Shown here: one piece after another, positions 24,806-34,295 of the stretch
How the letters are laid out: each line of letters starts with the position of its first letter
Position numbering within the stretch: the first letter of the stretch is position 1
Source: an uncultured bacterium
GTDB lineage: Bacteria; Atribacterota; Atribacteria; Atribacterales; Caldatribacteriaceae
Reading direction: 5' to 3'
NCBI GenBank assembly: GCA_937139415.1
Contig: CAKZPS010000010.1
Location: 1 to 60,127 of the forward strand
DNA length: 60,127 nucleotides
The notes under the pieces: model-generated
Told to the model about the DNA's origin: nothing
What the model saw: the letters and a program-made list of their open reading frames with translations, nothing else
Databases searched by the model: none
Made by a program: the position numbers and the translations under genes

Positions 24806-27487
24806 TTGAAAACATGGTTGTCACTCCTTGTAGCCATTGTGGCGATTATCTTCGCGGTGGTGGTATTTTGGCAGGTTTCTCATTTGGGAAGTCAATTTCA
24901 GGGAGCGCAAACGCGGTTTGAGACCATAGAAAAACGTGTAGGAGGAGTCGAAGAAACCATTCAAGGATTTCCCGCCGATTTTTCCCAGTTGCGAGAAAGG
25001 TTGAGCGCCATTGAGGGGCAAACGGCTCGACTTGAAGAGATGGAATCACTGGTACAATCGGTGGATGAGAGAGTGGACTCATTGTCGTCTTCTTTGAAAG
25101 GTATTGAGGAGAAGCAGAAAAATCAGGAGGAGGTCCTTGCGAAGACTCAAACGCAGGTTGAGTCTTACCGCGAGACATTGAGCAATTTAGAGAAGGTCAC
25201 CGCAGAGAATCGATCGGTAATAGGCACCTACGAGAAGCGAGTGGAGGAACTGGCTGGTACGGTGCGCGCTCTCTCTACGCAGGGGAAAGAGCAGGCTGAA
25301 ACCATGACTCAACTCGGCGAGCTTTTGCAGTCTGCCTTGCGCTCGATAGAGAATCTCCAGGGACAGCTCACTGCAATGGAAAAAAGAGTGCAATCCCAGG
25401 GAGCGGCAATGGAGAAAATGAGAGAGGAGTTCACCGCTCTTCGCCAATTGGAAGAGGATGTCCGACTCTTGCGCCAAAACTTTGACCGTTTGAACGTTGA
25501 CCAACGTTTTTCTGCCCTCTTACAGTACTTTGATGCCAAAACGAAAGACCTTATCGCTCTGTGGGAAGAAACCGAGAAGAAGCTCGAGGAAGAACGGGCT
25601 TCCCAGGAAGCTTTCGAACAGATCCTCCGAGAACAAGTATCCAAACTCGAGAACGCTTTGGAAGAAGCCAAAAAAGAGGTGAACGCGCTTCGGGAAGGAT
25701 TGGAGAGGAGGATGGAGCTCTTCTCCTCTTCTCTTACTCAGGTTGAAGCACTCTTACAGGAGAAGATGAAGGAATGGGAAGGACTCAAAGAGCGGTTAGA
25801 GAGTGTCGAGAAGGGTTCTTTGGAGTGGCAGGAGACGGTTCGAGTTTTGGAAGAAAGCGTAGGAACACTTCAAAAGGGGATCGAGGAACGTTTACACAAT
25901 TTTGAAAATTTCCTCTCCACCCAATCACAGCGCTTAGAAGAAGTGACCAAAACGGCAAGTCTTGCTATGGGCGATTTGGAAAAGAGGATTCTCCTCCTTG
26001 AAGATGAGTTTTTGAAGAATAAAGAGGCGGTAACCAATATCGAAGGACGTTTGCAAGAGAGCACTACTACACTTGAGGAGTTGTATCGCGAGATTAGTGT
26101 CGCTCAGGGTAAGATTGCTTCTTGGGAGGAGAGGCTTACAGGGTTAGAGGGTACGGTTGGAACTTGGAAGACCCAGCTTGAAGAGATCGAGAAGGACTTA
26201 GCGCAAGTGGTCCAATTGCTCCCCGATAGAGCGAAGCTCGACACCTTAGAGAAAGAAATGACTTCGTTACTCGCCGAAAAAGAAGAATTGAAAGTGCAGC
26301 TTGGTTCTCTTTACGCCGAAAGGGAAGCTCTCAAGCAGGAACTGGAGGGGAGAAAGAAAGATATTGAAGCATTAGGGAAACGGGTCGAAGAGGCTGAGAA
26401 AGGAACGGTTAGGGCTCGGGAAGAAGTCTTGGAGGTATGGAAAGACCTCTATCCGGTGCTTGAAACCCAAAAGGGATTAGAGGAGAAGTTGGTGAACCTC
26501 GATACCCAGATTCAATCTTTAGAATCAACCCTCACAGCCCTGGAGGAAAAAATGAATGCTCTCCTTCAAGCAACTGGTGAAGAGTTAAAACGTCTCACCG
26601 AAAAAGTCCTGGCCATTGAAGAGAATATCCAAGCCCTTGCAGTTCGAGAGACGCCGATTCCCGAAGGGGTCCAAACACTTGTCGAAAGCGTGAGGGAACA
26701 AGTTAAGACGCTGGCGGGTCGGTTGAGCGAGATAGAGGAATTCTCGCAGAATTTTCTTCGCTTAGATATTACCACCAAAGTTTCAGCATTGGAGGAGAAA
26801 CTTGCGCAAATAGAAGGGAAAATCGAAGATGTCATCGAAGATTATCAAGTAACCCTACCGGAGATAAACTCGCTCAAAAGCATGATTGAGGAGCTGCGTC
26901 AGGGGAAGAAGGAAATTGAACAACGTATCGATTCGCTCTTTCAAAAAGTGGAGGAAAAAGCAGAAATAGAAACTATAGTTGGCGATGTCGAGAGTCTTAA
27001 GGAGAAGAAAGAGGAATTGCGTCAAGAGATCGAGAACTTAGCTCGGGAGAGAATGGAATTAGAGGAAGAACTGCGCAAGAAAGAGTCTGAAATCGAAGTT
27101 ATGGGTCAAAAGCTTGCCGAACTCAAGGAGAAAGAGGGATCGATTGAAGAGATTCGATCCTTAGAGAAAGCGCGTCTTGAAGCACAAGAAGAGGCACAGA
27201 TTCTCTCCGAAAAACTGAAAGAACGGGACGATCGGATTGAAGCCCTGGAGAGAGAAAACGAACAGCTCTCCGCGCAACTTGAGGAGGCGGAGAAATACAC
27301 CTCTTACGTAATCCTCCCCTGGGATAACTTATGGAGCATTGCCCGACGCTATTACCGTGATGGTCGAAAATGGAGAGCCATCATGGAGGCCAATAGAGAT
27401 GTCATTACCGATCCCCAAAAGCTGCAACCGTATGTCGAGATTCGCATCCCTCGTGAACCCATCGATCAAGATTGCCCTGCGAAATGA
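24806..27487 (+). CDS. Membrane-anchored long coiled-coil protein with C-terminal LysM
   Basis: An 893-residue protein. An N-terminal transmembrane helix (about 5-27) is followed by about 800 residues of nearly continuous Glu/Lys/Gln/Leu-rich heptads. The last 55 residues form a LysM-type domain: YVILPWDNLWSIARRYYRDGRKWRAIMEANRD in the region 835-866, then QPYVEIRIPR. LysM binds peptidoglycan in most proteins. The domain order suggests a tether from the inner membrane to the wall or across the periplasm. The TTG start is chosen from GGGGAGGTGG; the frame opens earlier. Not a recognised family. Confidence 0.8.
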   Translation: MKTWLSLLVAIVAIIFAVVVFWQVSHLGSQFQGAQTRFETIEKRVGGVEETIQGFPADFSQLRERLSAIEGQTARLEEMESLVQSVDERVDSLSSSLKGIEEKQKNQEEVLAKTQTQVESYRETLSNLEKVTAENRSVIGTYEKRVEELAGTVRALSTQGKEQAETMTQLGELLQSALRSIENLQGQLTAMEKRVQSQGAAMEKMREEFTALRQLEEDVRLLRQNFDRLNVDQRFSALLQYFDAKTKDLIALWEETEKKLEEERASQEAFEQILREQVSKLENALEEAKKEVNALREGLERRMELFSSSLTQVEALLQEKMKEWEGLKERLESVEKGSLEWQETVRVLEESVGTLQKGIEERLHNFENFLSTQSQRLEEVTKTASLAMGDLEKRILLLEDEFLKNKEAVTNIEGRLQESTTTLEELYREISVAQGKIASWEERLTGLEGTVGTWKTQLEEIEKDLAQVVQLLPDRAKLDTLEKEMTSLLAEKEELKVQLGSLYAEREALKQELEGRKKDIEALGKRVEEAEKGTVRAREEVLEVWKDLYPVLETQKGLEEKLVNLDTQIQSLESTLTALEEKMNALLQATGEELKRLTEKVLAIEENIQALAVRETPIPEGVQTLVESVREQVKTLAGRLSEIEEFSQNFLRLDITTKVSALEEKLAQIEGKIEDVIEDYQVTLPEINSLKSMIEELRQGKKEIEQRIDSLFQKVEEKAEIETIVGDVESLKEKKEELRQEIENLARERMELEEELRKKESEIEVMGQKLAELKEKEGSIEEIRSLEKARLEAQEEAQILSEKLKERDDRIEALERENEQLSAQLEEAEKYTSYVILPWDNLWSIARRYYRDGRKWRAIMEANRDVITDPQKLQPYVEIRIPREPIDQDCPAK

Positions 27488-27502
27488 AAGGGAGGAATGG
27501 AC

Positions 27503-28018
27503 ATGGATCTTAACGAAGCCATGGAGAGCCGAAGGAGCGTCCGAAAATTTCGTGCCGAAGAGGTTGCTGAAGAGGACTTGCGAGAAGTTTTGAATGCTGC
27601 TCGTCTTGCTCCCTCGGCAAATAATCTTCAGCCTTGGAAATTCGTCGTCGTCAAGGCGGAGAAAAAGCGACGGCTTCTCGCTCAAGCTTGCTTTGGACAG
27701 GAGTTTATTGGGGAAGCGCCGGTTGTGATCGTGGCCTGTGCGACTTCTCGGGGTGGTTGTATTGGTAATTACATGGAGAGTTGGCCGGTTGATGTAGCCG
27801 TTGCCGTTACCCATTTGGTATTGGCTGCGTGGGGGAAGGGTTTAGGAACGTGTTGGATTGGTGCCTTTGATGAAGAGCGGGTCAAAGAGGTTTGTTCTAT
27901 TCCTCATGAGGTGCGAGTGGTAGCGGTATTACCATTGGGGTATCCCTTAAAACTTCCTCAGGCTACCCCGCGTCGGCCCTTGGAGAAAATCTTTTGCGAG
28001 GATGTGTATGCGGAATAA
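27503..28018 (+). CDS. Nitroreductase-family protein
   Basis: FMN-dependent nitroreductase-fold protein, 171 residues, cytoplasmic. Visible motifs are MESRRSVRKF at the start, ARLAPSANNLQPWKFVVV and WGKGLGTCWIGAF, then LPLGYP. It resembles the exported protein at 15480-16046 in its APSA.NLQPWKF motif, but has no signal peptide. The ATG at 27503 has GGAGG seven bases upstream. The substrate is unknown. Confidence 0.92.
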   Translation: MDLNEAMESRRSVRKFRAEEVAEEDLREVLNAARLAPSANNLQPWKFVVVKAEKKRRLLAQACFGQEFIGEAPVVIVACATSRGGCIGNYMESWPVDVAVAVTHLVLAAWGKGLGTCWIGAFDEERVKEVCSIPHEVRVVAVLPLGYPLKLPQATPRRPLEKIFCEDVYAE

Positions 28019-28029
28019 GGGGGAGAAAG

Positions 28030-28257
28030 GTGGGGATTATTCGGTTAGAAGTTGACGATGTGCTCTTTTTGAAGAAGGCACATCCCTGTGGGAGTCATGA
28101 GTGGAAGGTAGCGAGAATTGGTGTAGATATCGGCATCCGGTGTCTGCGCTGTGGTCGCTTTGTCATGGTTCCCCGGCGGAAATTAGAAGGTAAAATTCGC
28201 CGTATCAACCGTCGGGGAGTTTCTCTTTTACCTCACGAGAGTATGCTTGAGGTGTAG
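28030..28257 (+). CDS. DUF951 small zinc-ribbon-like protein
   Basis: A 75-residue protein of the DUF951 family, with the hallmark DDVLFLKKAHPCGSHEW followed by GIRCLRCGRFVMVPRRKLE. Three cysteines could bind a metal. The GTG start at 28030 is chosen from GGGGGAGAAAG and from homology. DUF951 next to ychF is a common pairing in Firmicutes and relatives. The role is unknown. Confidence 0.9.
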   Translation: MGIIRLEVDDVLFLKKAHPCGSHEWKVARIGVDIGIRCLRCGRFVMVPRRKLEGKIRRINRRGVSLLPHESMLEV

Positions 28258-28258
28258 C

Positions 28259-29356
28259 GTGGGCTTACAAGTCGGTATTGTCGGGTTACCAAATGCGGGA
28301 AAGACCACGCTCTTCAACCTCTTAACCCGAGGGCAAGCAGAGGTTGCTGGTTATTCATTTTCCACCATTGATCCGAATCTCGGGATGGTTGAGGTTCCCG
28401 ATGAGCGTTTAAAAGTTTTGGCCCACATTCTCTCTCCACCTCAGGTGGTTCCTGCCACGGTTGAGTTCGTAGATGTAGCGGGCTTGGTAAAGGGAGCAAG
28501 TCGTGGCGAAGGACTGGGCAATCAGTTTTTGAGTGTTATCCGTTCGGTCGATTTAGTCTTAGAGGTCATTCGTTTCTTTCGCGACGAACGGGTGCCCCAC
28601 GTGATGGAGACGGTCGATCCGCAAAGAGATCGAGAAATTATCGATTTAGAGCTCATTCTCTCCGATTTGGAGATTGCCGAAAAACGTTGGGAAAAGGTCA
28701 GGGATTTAGCCAAAAAAGTGAAAGACGAGCGAATCAAAGGAGAGGAGGAATTATTGGCCAAGTGTCTTGCCTTTCTTCGACAAGGGGTGCCATTGCGTCG
28801 TGTTCCTTTGACCCCGGAAGAGCGAGAAATGCTCAAGCCGTACCAGTTTATTACCATAAAGCCCTTAGTATACGTGGCGAACCTTGATGAGCGTGAAGAG
28901 TCAAAAGAGCGCTTTGTCGATGCGCAAAGAGAGATGGCGCAGGAAGGTGCGGTGCTTTTGCCGGTTTTCTCCAGGTTAGAAGAAGAATTGCGAGATTTCT
29001 CGGAAGAAGAACGTAAGGTATTTTTGCAAGAATTCGACATTGAGGATACCGGATTATCGTTGGTAGTTAAAACTGCTTACCATCTTTTGAATCTCATTAC
29101 TTTTTACACCTTTGGAGACAAAGAATTACGGGCACGAGAATTGCTCCGGGGGAGTAAAGCACCCCAAGCGGCAGGAAAAGTGCATAGCGACATGGAAAAG
29201 GGATTCATTAAAGCTGAGGTGATTCATTTCGCCGATTTGGTCGCGGCAGGTTCCTTAGAGAAAGCTCGTCAGAGTGGGTACCTCCATCAGGAGGGAAGGG
29301 ATTACGAAATCCAGGATGGAGACTTAGTGCATTTTCGCTTCGTTCCCCCTCACTGA
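28259..29356 (+). CDS. ychF: Ribosome-binding ATPase/GTPase YchF
   Basis: A 365-residue Obg-family P-loop protein. It has GLPNAGKTTLFN near residues 9-20, FVDVAGLVKGASRGEGLGNQFL and the nucleotide-specificity segment YVANLDE. The C-terminal TGS domain is present: FYTFGDKELRARELLRG and the end GDLVHFRF. YchF binds ribosomes and prefers ATP. GTG start one base after the DUF951 stop, so translation is probably coupled. Confidence 0.95.
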   Translation: MGLQVGIVGLPNAGKTTLFNLLTRGQAEVAGYSFSTIDPNLGMVEVPDERLKVLAHILSPPQVVPATVEFVDVAGLVKGASRGEGLGNQFLSVIRSVDLVLEVIRFFRDERVPHVMETVDPQRDREIIDLELILSDLEIAEKRWEKVRDLAKKVKDERIKGEEELLAKCLAFLRQGVPLRRVPLTPEEREMLKPYQFITIKPLVYVANLDEREESKERFVDAQREMAQEGAVLLPVFSRLEEELRDFSEEERKVFLQEFDIEDTGLSLVVKTAYHLLNLITFYTFGDKELRARELLRGSKAPQAAGKVHSDMEKGFIKAEVIHFADLVAAGSLEKARQSGYLHQEGRDYEIQDGDLVHFRFVPPH

Positions 29357-30567
29357 GGGAGGCTTTGTTTACGGGTATACCGTTCTTGGGTGTACCATTG
29401 TCCAAAGAGTTTTCCTTCTTGCGCTAAACGACCGATCACTTTTTTGAGCCGTGGAGAGAGAGGGGTGCCGGTTTCTCTTGCCCAGCGAGTTCCGGGAAGA
29501 GGCATGAAGGTGTGAGCATGGATGAGCGCTCCCATCTCGGCGAGGGTGAGGATGGTGATGATGGTCTCTTCCACGTCTTCTTCGGTTTCTCCCGGACAAC
29601 CGAAGATGAAGTCAACTTTGGCTTTGAATCCTGCTCTCAAGGAGAGTTCAGTGGCTTTAAGGATATCGGCTTTTTGGTGTTGTCGGTGCATACGGGTTAA
29701 GAGACGGTCGCTTCCTGATTGAGCACCAATAACTAAATTATCGTTGTCAACGTATTCGCGCAGGAGTTGAAGTGCTTCCCAGGAAACGAATTCCGGTCGA
29801 ATCTCCGAGGGAAAAGAACCGAGGAAAATCCGTCCCTTTTTCCCCATCAATCGACGGAGTTCGGCGAGGAGAGTGGTGAGTACCGCGAGTTGTGGTGTTC
29901 TCCCATCGGGGGAGCCATAACCGAGGGCATTCGGAGTGATGAAGCGGAGGTCGAGGAGATTTTTGGTTTTCATGATTCGCACTGCTTCAAGAATGTTTTC
30001 TATGCTGCGATGGCGAACGGTGGTTCCAAAAAGCGTAGCTGTCTGACAGAAGGCACATTGGAAAGGACAACCCCGCGTGATTTCGATCGGTCCGAAAATC
30101 CCTAAGGAGTGAGGAAAGGGGAGAAAGGCGTCGAGATCAACCGGAGAAGGAGTGAGGAGAGGAGGAAACGAGGAGAGTTCACCTTCTATGAAGGCTTGAA
30201 CAATGTGGAGGATGGCTGCCTCTCCTTCTCCCTTAACTGTAAGGGAGGTCAAGTCGGCAAAATCTTCTGGACAAGCGCTGAGATGCGGTCCCCCTCCACA
30301 CAAAAGGAGATTCGGACGAAGCGTTTTGATCGCCGAGAGCACCCTTTGCTTCTCCTCTCTTTCGGGAGTGGCGCTGGAAAAAAGGAGGAGAAGGGGATCG
30401 GGGAGGGTGCGTACGTAATTTTCGAGCTCGATCGGGTTCGTAGCGAGGAAGAGGTTTACTTTTTCCTCCATCTTTGCTTGGGCTAATGACCCCATCAGGG
30501 CATTAAAACTCAGACGGTTCTTGCGGCTATACCACAAAAGGAGGTTCGGTTTTCGGAGTACTCTCAT
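29350..30567 (-). CDS. B12-binding-domain radical SAM protein, MJ1487-like
   Basis: A 405-residue protein. The N-terminal half resembles a B12-binding Rossmann domain (LLLFSSATPE, LLLCGGGPHLSACPEDF, VKGEGEAAI). The radical SAM motif follows as TRGCPFQCAFCQT, and GAQSGSDRLLTRMHRQH and FIFGCPGETEEDVEETI are typical of the SAM core. The class is often a methylthiotransferase or methylase, but this subgroup is uncharacterised. It converges with ychF, overlapping by seven bases. Confidence 0.88.
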   Translation of the reverse strand: MRVLRKPNLLLWYSRKNRLSFNALMGSLAQAKMEEKVNLFLATNPIELENYVRTLPDPLLLLFSSATPEREEKQRVLSAIKTLRPNLLLCGGGPHLSACPEDFADLTSLTVKGEGEAAILHIVQAFIEGELSSFPPLLTPSPVDLDAFLPFPHSLGIFGPIEITRGCPFQCAFCQTATLFGTTVRHRSIENILEAVRIMKTKNLLDLRFITPNALGYGSPDGRTPQLAVLTTLLAELRRLMGKKGRIFLGSFPSEIRPEFVSWEALQLLREYVDNDNLVIGAQSGSDRLLTRMHRQHQKADILKATELSLRAGFKAKVDFIFGCPGETEEDVEETIITILTLAEMGALIHAHTFMPLPGTRWARETGTPLSPRLKKVIGRLAQEGKLFGQWYTQERYTRKQSLPQ

Positions 30568-30654
30568 AGAGAGTATTCTATCATCACTTGGGGAGAGAGG
30601 AGAAGGTTTTTGTGTTACAATGAAAAGACTTGAAAGGAAGGAGTTTCGGAGGCC

Positions 30655-31977
30655 ATGAATAGGAAAAAGAACGAGGAGGAACTGCGCAAACCTTTTATAG
30701 AGGCCTTAGCGCTTCACCATCTCTACCGTGGAAAGATCGAAGTGACCCTTAAATGTCCGGTACGGAGTTATGATGATTTCGCTCTGTGGTATACTCCTGG
30801 CGTAGCGGAGGTGTGTCGGAAGATTGCCGAGGAGAGAGAGCTCTCCTTTCGTCTCACCAACCGTTGGAATTCGGTGGCGGTGGTTTCTGACGGTTCCCGA
30901 GTTTTGGGTTTAGGGAATATCGGTCCCGAAGCAGCTTTGCCGGTAATGGAGGGGAAGGCGCTTCTTTTTCGTTATCTTGGCGGGGTAGACGCCTTTCCTT
31001 TGTGTGTGCGTGTAAAACATCCTGAGGAACTCGTGGAGTTTGTTGCCACGGTTGAGCCGAGCTTTGGGGGTATTAACCTCGAGGATATTGCTCAGCCAGC
31101 TTGTTTTCAGATTCTTGAGGATCTCAAGAAGCGCCTCACTATTCCCGTGTGGCATGACGACCAACAGGGAACGGCCTTGGTGGTTTTGGCCGGTCTTTTG
31201 GGAGCGCTCGAAGTGGTGGGGAAGGAGAAAGAAAAAGTTCGGGTGGCACTCATTGGAGCGGGAGCTTCTAATATTCGTATTGCCCATCTTTTCATCAAGG
31301 CGGGAATAAAGGCTGAAAATATCGTGCTTTGTGATAGTAAAGGAATTCTCCATCGGAATCGGGAGGACCTGGTGAACCATCCGTGGAAATGGGAACTCTG
31401 TCAGGTTACCAATGGAGTAGGCCTCACCGGAGGGAAGAAAGAGGCCATTGCCGGGAGTGATGTTTTGGTGGCTTTGTCCACCCCGGGACCTGGGGTGATT
31501 CAACCAGAGTGGATTCGACAGATGAACCGTGATGCCATTGTCTTCGCCTGTGCCAATCCTACCCCGGAAATTTGGCCGTGGGAAGCCCAGGAAGCGGGAG
31601 CGCGGATTGTGGCCACTGGTCGTTCTGATTTTCCCAACCAAATCAATAATTCCTTGGGATTTCCCGGCCTTTTCCGAGGAGTGTTGAGTGCCCAAGCACG
31701 GGCGATTACTGACGATATGTGTGTTGAGGCAGCACGGGCTTTGTATCATTTCGCTCGCGAGAGGAATTTGCGGGAAGACTACATTATCCCTCGAATGGAG
31801 GAATGGGAGGTATATATTGCGGAAGCGAAAGCGGTAGCTTTGAAGGCCAAAGAGGATGGATTGGCGCAGCGTTCTTTTACTCCTCAAGAGATTGAGAGAG
31901 AGGTTGCTGGAGTGATTGAGCGGGCACGAGCTATGGTTCATCAGGCGATGAGAGAAGGATACATTGTCCTTCCTTGA
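30655..31977 (+). CDS. NAD(P)-dependent malic enzyme
   Basis: Oxidative decarboxylation of malate to pyruvate and CO2. The 440-residue protein is the short bacterial form without a phosphotransacetylase tail. Motifs: YTPGVAEVC, GNIGPEAALPVMEGKA, PSFGGINLEDI, WHDDQQGTA, the Rossmann GAGASNIRIA and FACANPTPEIWPWEA. TACAAT at 30616-30621 is a possible -10 box upstream. The following fumarase genes share the malate substrate. Confidence 0.95.
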   Translation: MNRKKNEEELRKPFIEALALHHLYRGKIEVTLKCPVRSYDDFALWYTPGVAEVCRKIAEERELSFRLTNRWNSVAVVSDGSRVLGLGNIGPEAALPVMEGKALLFRYLGGVDAFPLCVRVKHPEELVEFVATVEPSFGGINLEDIAQPACFQILEDLKKRLTIPVWHDDQQGTALVVLAGLLGALEVVGKEKEKVRVALIGAGASNIRIAHLFIKAGIKAENIVLCDSKGILHRNREDLVNHPWKWELCQVTNGVGLTGGKKEAIAGSDVLVALSTPGPGVIQPEWIRQMNRDAIVFACANPTPEIWPWEAQEAGARIVATGRSDFPNQINNSLGFPGLFRGVLSAQARAITDDMCVEAARALYHFARERNLREDYIIPRMEEWEVYIAEAKAVALKAKEDGLAQRSFTPQEIEREVAGVIERARAMVHQAMREGYIVLP

Positions 31978-31989
31978 GGAGGGAAAAGG

Positions 31990-32832
31990 GTGCGTATCAT
32001 TCGGGTTGAAGAAATTATCCAGGGAGTAGATCGAGCCCTCTTAGAGCTCAATGTACGGGGGAGTCAAGGCTTACCCGAGAAGATGTTCTCCGCCTTGGAG
32101 AGGGAAGAAAGTGCTCTCGGTAGGGAAATGCTTACCGAGATGATTGAAAATTATGCCGTTGCTGAGGAACGGAAAATTCCTCTCTGTCAGGATACGGGGA
32201 TGGTTATGGCCGAAATAGAGTTGGGCTGTGACGTGTATATTGAAGGTGGCAACATAAAAGAAGCCTTAGATGAAGCCATTCGTCGGGCGTATGGACGGGG
32301 ATATTTTCGGAAATCGATGATTTCCGATCCCTTTTTTGGGAGAAACACCCAAGATAACACTCCTGGTTTATACTTCTTCGATGTGGTGGAAGGCGAGAGG
32401 TTGCGCATCGATCTTCTCGTCAAGGGGGGTGGGTGTGATAATGTCAGTACCCTGGAAATTCTCGAACCCGGAAGCACGGTAGAAGAAGTGGAGAGATTTA
32501 TCCTCCGGACCTTAGACCGGAAAGCCCCCTTAGCATGTCCGCCCATTATTGTCGGGATAGGGATTGGAGGGAGTGCTTTGTATGCACTCTTTTTAGCCCA
32601 TAAAGCCCTTTCCCGTCCCCTGGGAAGTGAACATCCTGACCCTCGCTATCGGGAACTGGAGAAACGGTGGTTGGAGAAGATTAATAATTTAGGGATCGGT
32701 CCACAGGGGGTAGGAGGGCGGGTTACTTGTCTTGAGGTTCGTGTGGCCACTTACCCCTGTCACATCGCCAGTTTTCCCGTAGCTTTGGCCTGCAGTTGTC
32801 ATGTGTTTCGCCAGAAAACTTTGTGGTGGTGA
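31990..32832 (+). CDS. Class I fumarate hydratase, alpha subunit
   Basis: The Fe-S-binding subunit of two-subunit class I fumarase, 280 residues. It has PLCQDTGMVMAEIELG, an Fe-S cysteine in CQDTG, GGGCDNVSTLEIL, and a third in ATYPCHIASFPVALACSCHV. The enzyme interconverts fumarate and malate. L-tartrate dehydratase belongs to the same family, so the substrate is inferred from the malic enzyme neighbour. GTG start after GAGGGAAAAGG. Confidence 0.93.
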   Translation: MRIIRVEEIIQGVDRALLELNVRGSQGLPEKMFSALEREESALGREMLTEMIENYAVAEERKIPLCQDTGMVMAEIELGCDVYIEGGNIKEALDEAIRRAYGRGYFRKSMISDPFFGRNTQDNTPGLYFFDVVEGERLRIDLLVKGGGCDNVSTLEILEPGSTVEEVERFILRTLDRKAPLACPPIIVGIGIGGSALYALFLAHKALSRPLGSEHPDPRYRELEKRWLEKINNLGIGPQGVGGRVTCLEVRVATYPCHIASFPVALACSCHVFRQKTLWW

Positions 32833-33413
32833 GGAAAGTGACCGGACGAGAATTTATTTTGAAGGCCCCTTTCACGGTGGAGGAAGTCACTATGCTCGAG
32901 ATCGGGGACACAGTGGCCCTCAGCGGGGAGATATATGTAGCACGGGATGCCACGCACCGACGGATGCTCGAAGACTGGCGAAAGGGAAAAGAGCTTCCCA
33001 CCCCTTTATTGGGGAGTGTCATATACTACGCCGGTCCTACTCCTACACCTCCTCAACAGATCGTGGGATCTGTTGGACCGACCACAAGCCGCAGGATGGA
33101 TCGATACATGGCCTTCCTTTTGGAACAAGGAGTACGAGCCACCATAGGTAAAGGAGAACGAAGTGCGGAGGTAAAAGAATTATGTGCAAAGAAGAAGGCA
33201 GTCTATTTCATCGCTTGTGGTGGTGCGGGAGCGTATCTTGCCAGTTTCGTGATGAAAAAGGAAATTTGTGCCTATGAGGATTTGGGAGCGCAGGCTCTTT
33301 TGCGCTTATGGGTACGGGATTTTCCGCTTGTCGTGGCCTATGATACCCGTGGGGGAGACCTTTTTGAGCAAGGGAGAAGCGCTTTCCGTCAGGTTACCTT
33401 TGATGAACCATAG
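32829..33413 (+). CDS. Class I fumarate hydratase, beta subunit
   Basis: Small subunit of the same hydratase, about 194 residues. The family core is clear: GDTVALSGEIYVARDATHRRM, IYYAGPTPTPP, GPTTSRRMDRY, IGKGERS and IACGGAGAYLA. I place the start at the GTG forming a GTGA overlap with the alpha subunit; an ATG at 32796 would add residues without homology. It must pair with the alpha subunit to form the active site. Confidence 0.93.
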   Translation: MRKVTGREFILKAPFTVEEVTMLEIGDTVALSGEIYVARDATHRRMLEDWRKGKELPTPLLGSVIYYAGPTPTPPQQIVGSVGPTTSRRMDRYMAFLLEQGVRATIGKGERSAEVKELCAKKKAVYFIACGGAGAYLASFVMKKEICAYEDLGAQALLRLWVRDFPLVVAYDTRGGDLFEQGRSAFRQVTFDEP

Positions 33414-33428
33414 AGAGGGGGTGAAAAG

Positions 33429-34271
33429 ATGTTCTGGAATATTGTTTTTCTCTTGCTCCTCTTGAGTTTCTACTTACCGGTTTTGCAGAAACGTATTCTC
33501 GAACAGCAACGATTTGCCGCCATTCGTAATCTGGAGAGAAAACGTCGTTCCCGAGTTATTGTGCTCATCCACCGCCAAGAATCGGTGAGTTTTTTGGGTT
33601 TACCGGTAGCGCGATACATTAACATTGAAGACTCGGAAAAAGTTTTGCGGGCTATTCATTTGACCCCCAAAGATATGCCCATCGACCTTGTCCTCCATAC
33701 CCCTGGAGGACTGGTGTTGGCCGCTGAACAAATTGCTTGTGCTTTGAAGCGTCATGAAGCGAAAGTAACAGTCTTTGTTCCCCACTATGCCATGTCGGGA
33801 GGAACACTCATTGCTTTGGCTGCGGATGAGATTGTGATGGATCCTAACGCGGTTTTAGGCCCGGTGGACCCGCAAATCGGTACCATGCGCGGACAGTATC
33901 CGGCGGTTTCGATCTTAAAAGCCTTGGAAGAACCTAACCCGAATCGAGATGATGAGACCCTCATTCTGGGAGATGTAGCATGCAAAGCTATAAACCAGGT
34001 ACGCCAAGTCATTTTGAATTTAGTGAAAGATACCATGCCTTCGGATAGAGCCGAGGAACTGGCTACCGTTCTCTCCGAGGGAAGGTGGACACACGATTTC
34101 CCGCTCACCATCGAGACCCTGCAGGAGTTGAGTTTACCGGTCCGAGAGGGGTTGCCAGACGAAATCTACGAGCTCATGGATCTCTACCCCCAACCCTTGG
34201 CGCAGCGGCCATCGGTAGAATACATTCCTTCGCCGTATCGTCCTTATCGTCGACCTGCGGTGAAAGAGTAG
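33429..34271 (+). CDS. SDH-family Clp-fold serine protease, membrane-anchored
   Basis: A 280-residue protein with an N-terminal transmembrane helix (about 3-18). The Clp/crotonase-like fold has LVLHTPGGLVLAAEQIA near 87-103 and the nucleophile Ser123 in YAMSGGTLIALAADEIV, followed by GPVDPQIG. It matches the SDH (serine dehydrogenase proteinase) group. Substrates unknown. AGAGGGGGTGAAAAG precedes the ATG. It is the second Clp-fold membrane protease in the window, after nfeD. Confidence 0.9.
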   Translation: MFWNIVFLLLLLSFYLPVLQKRILEQQRFAAIRNLERKRRSRVIVLIHRQESVSFLGLPVARYINIEDSEKVLRAIHLTPKDMPIDLVLHTPGGLVLAAEQIACALKRHEAKVTVFVPHYAMSGGTLIALAADEIVMDPNAVLGPVDPQIGTMRGQYPAVSILKALEEPNPNRDDETLILGDVACKAINQVRQVILNLVKDTMPSDRAEELATVLSEGRWTHDFPLTIETLQELSLPVREGLPDEIYELMDLYPQPLAQRPSVEYIPSPYRPYRRPAVKE

Positions 34272-34295
34272 ACTGTCAGATAGAGGAGATGGAGA

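Noticed and set aside
30910-31941. 343-codon minus-strand frame across the malic enzyme gene
   Set aside because: The plus strand encodes a complete malic enzyme with all motifs; the antisense product has no recognisable domain.
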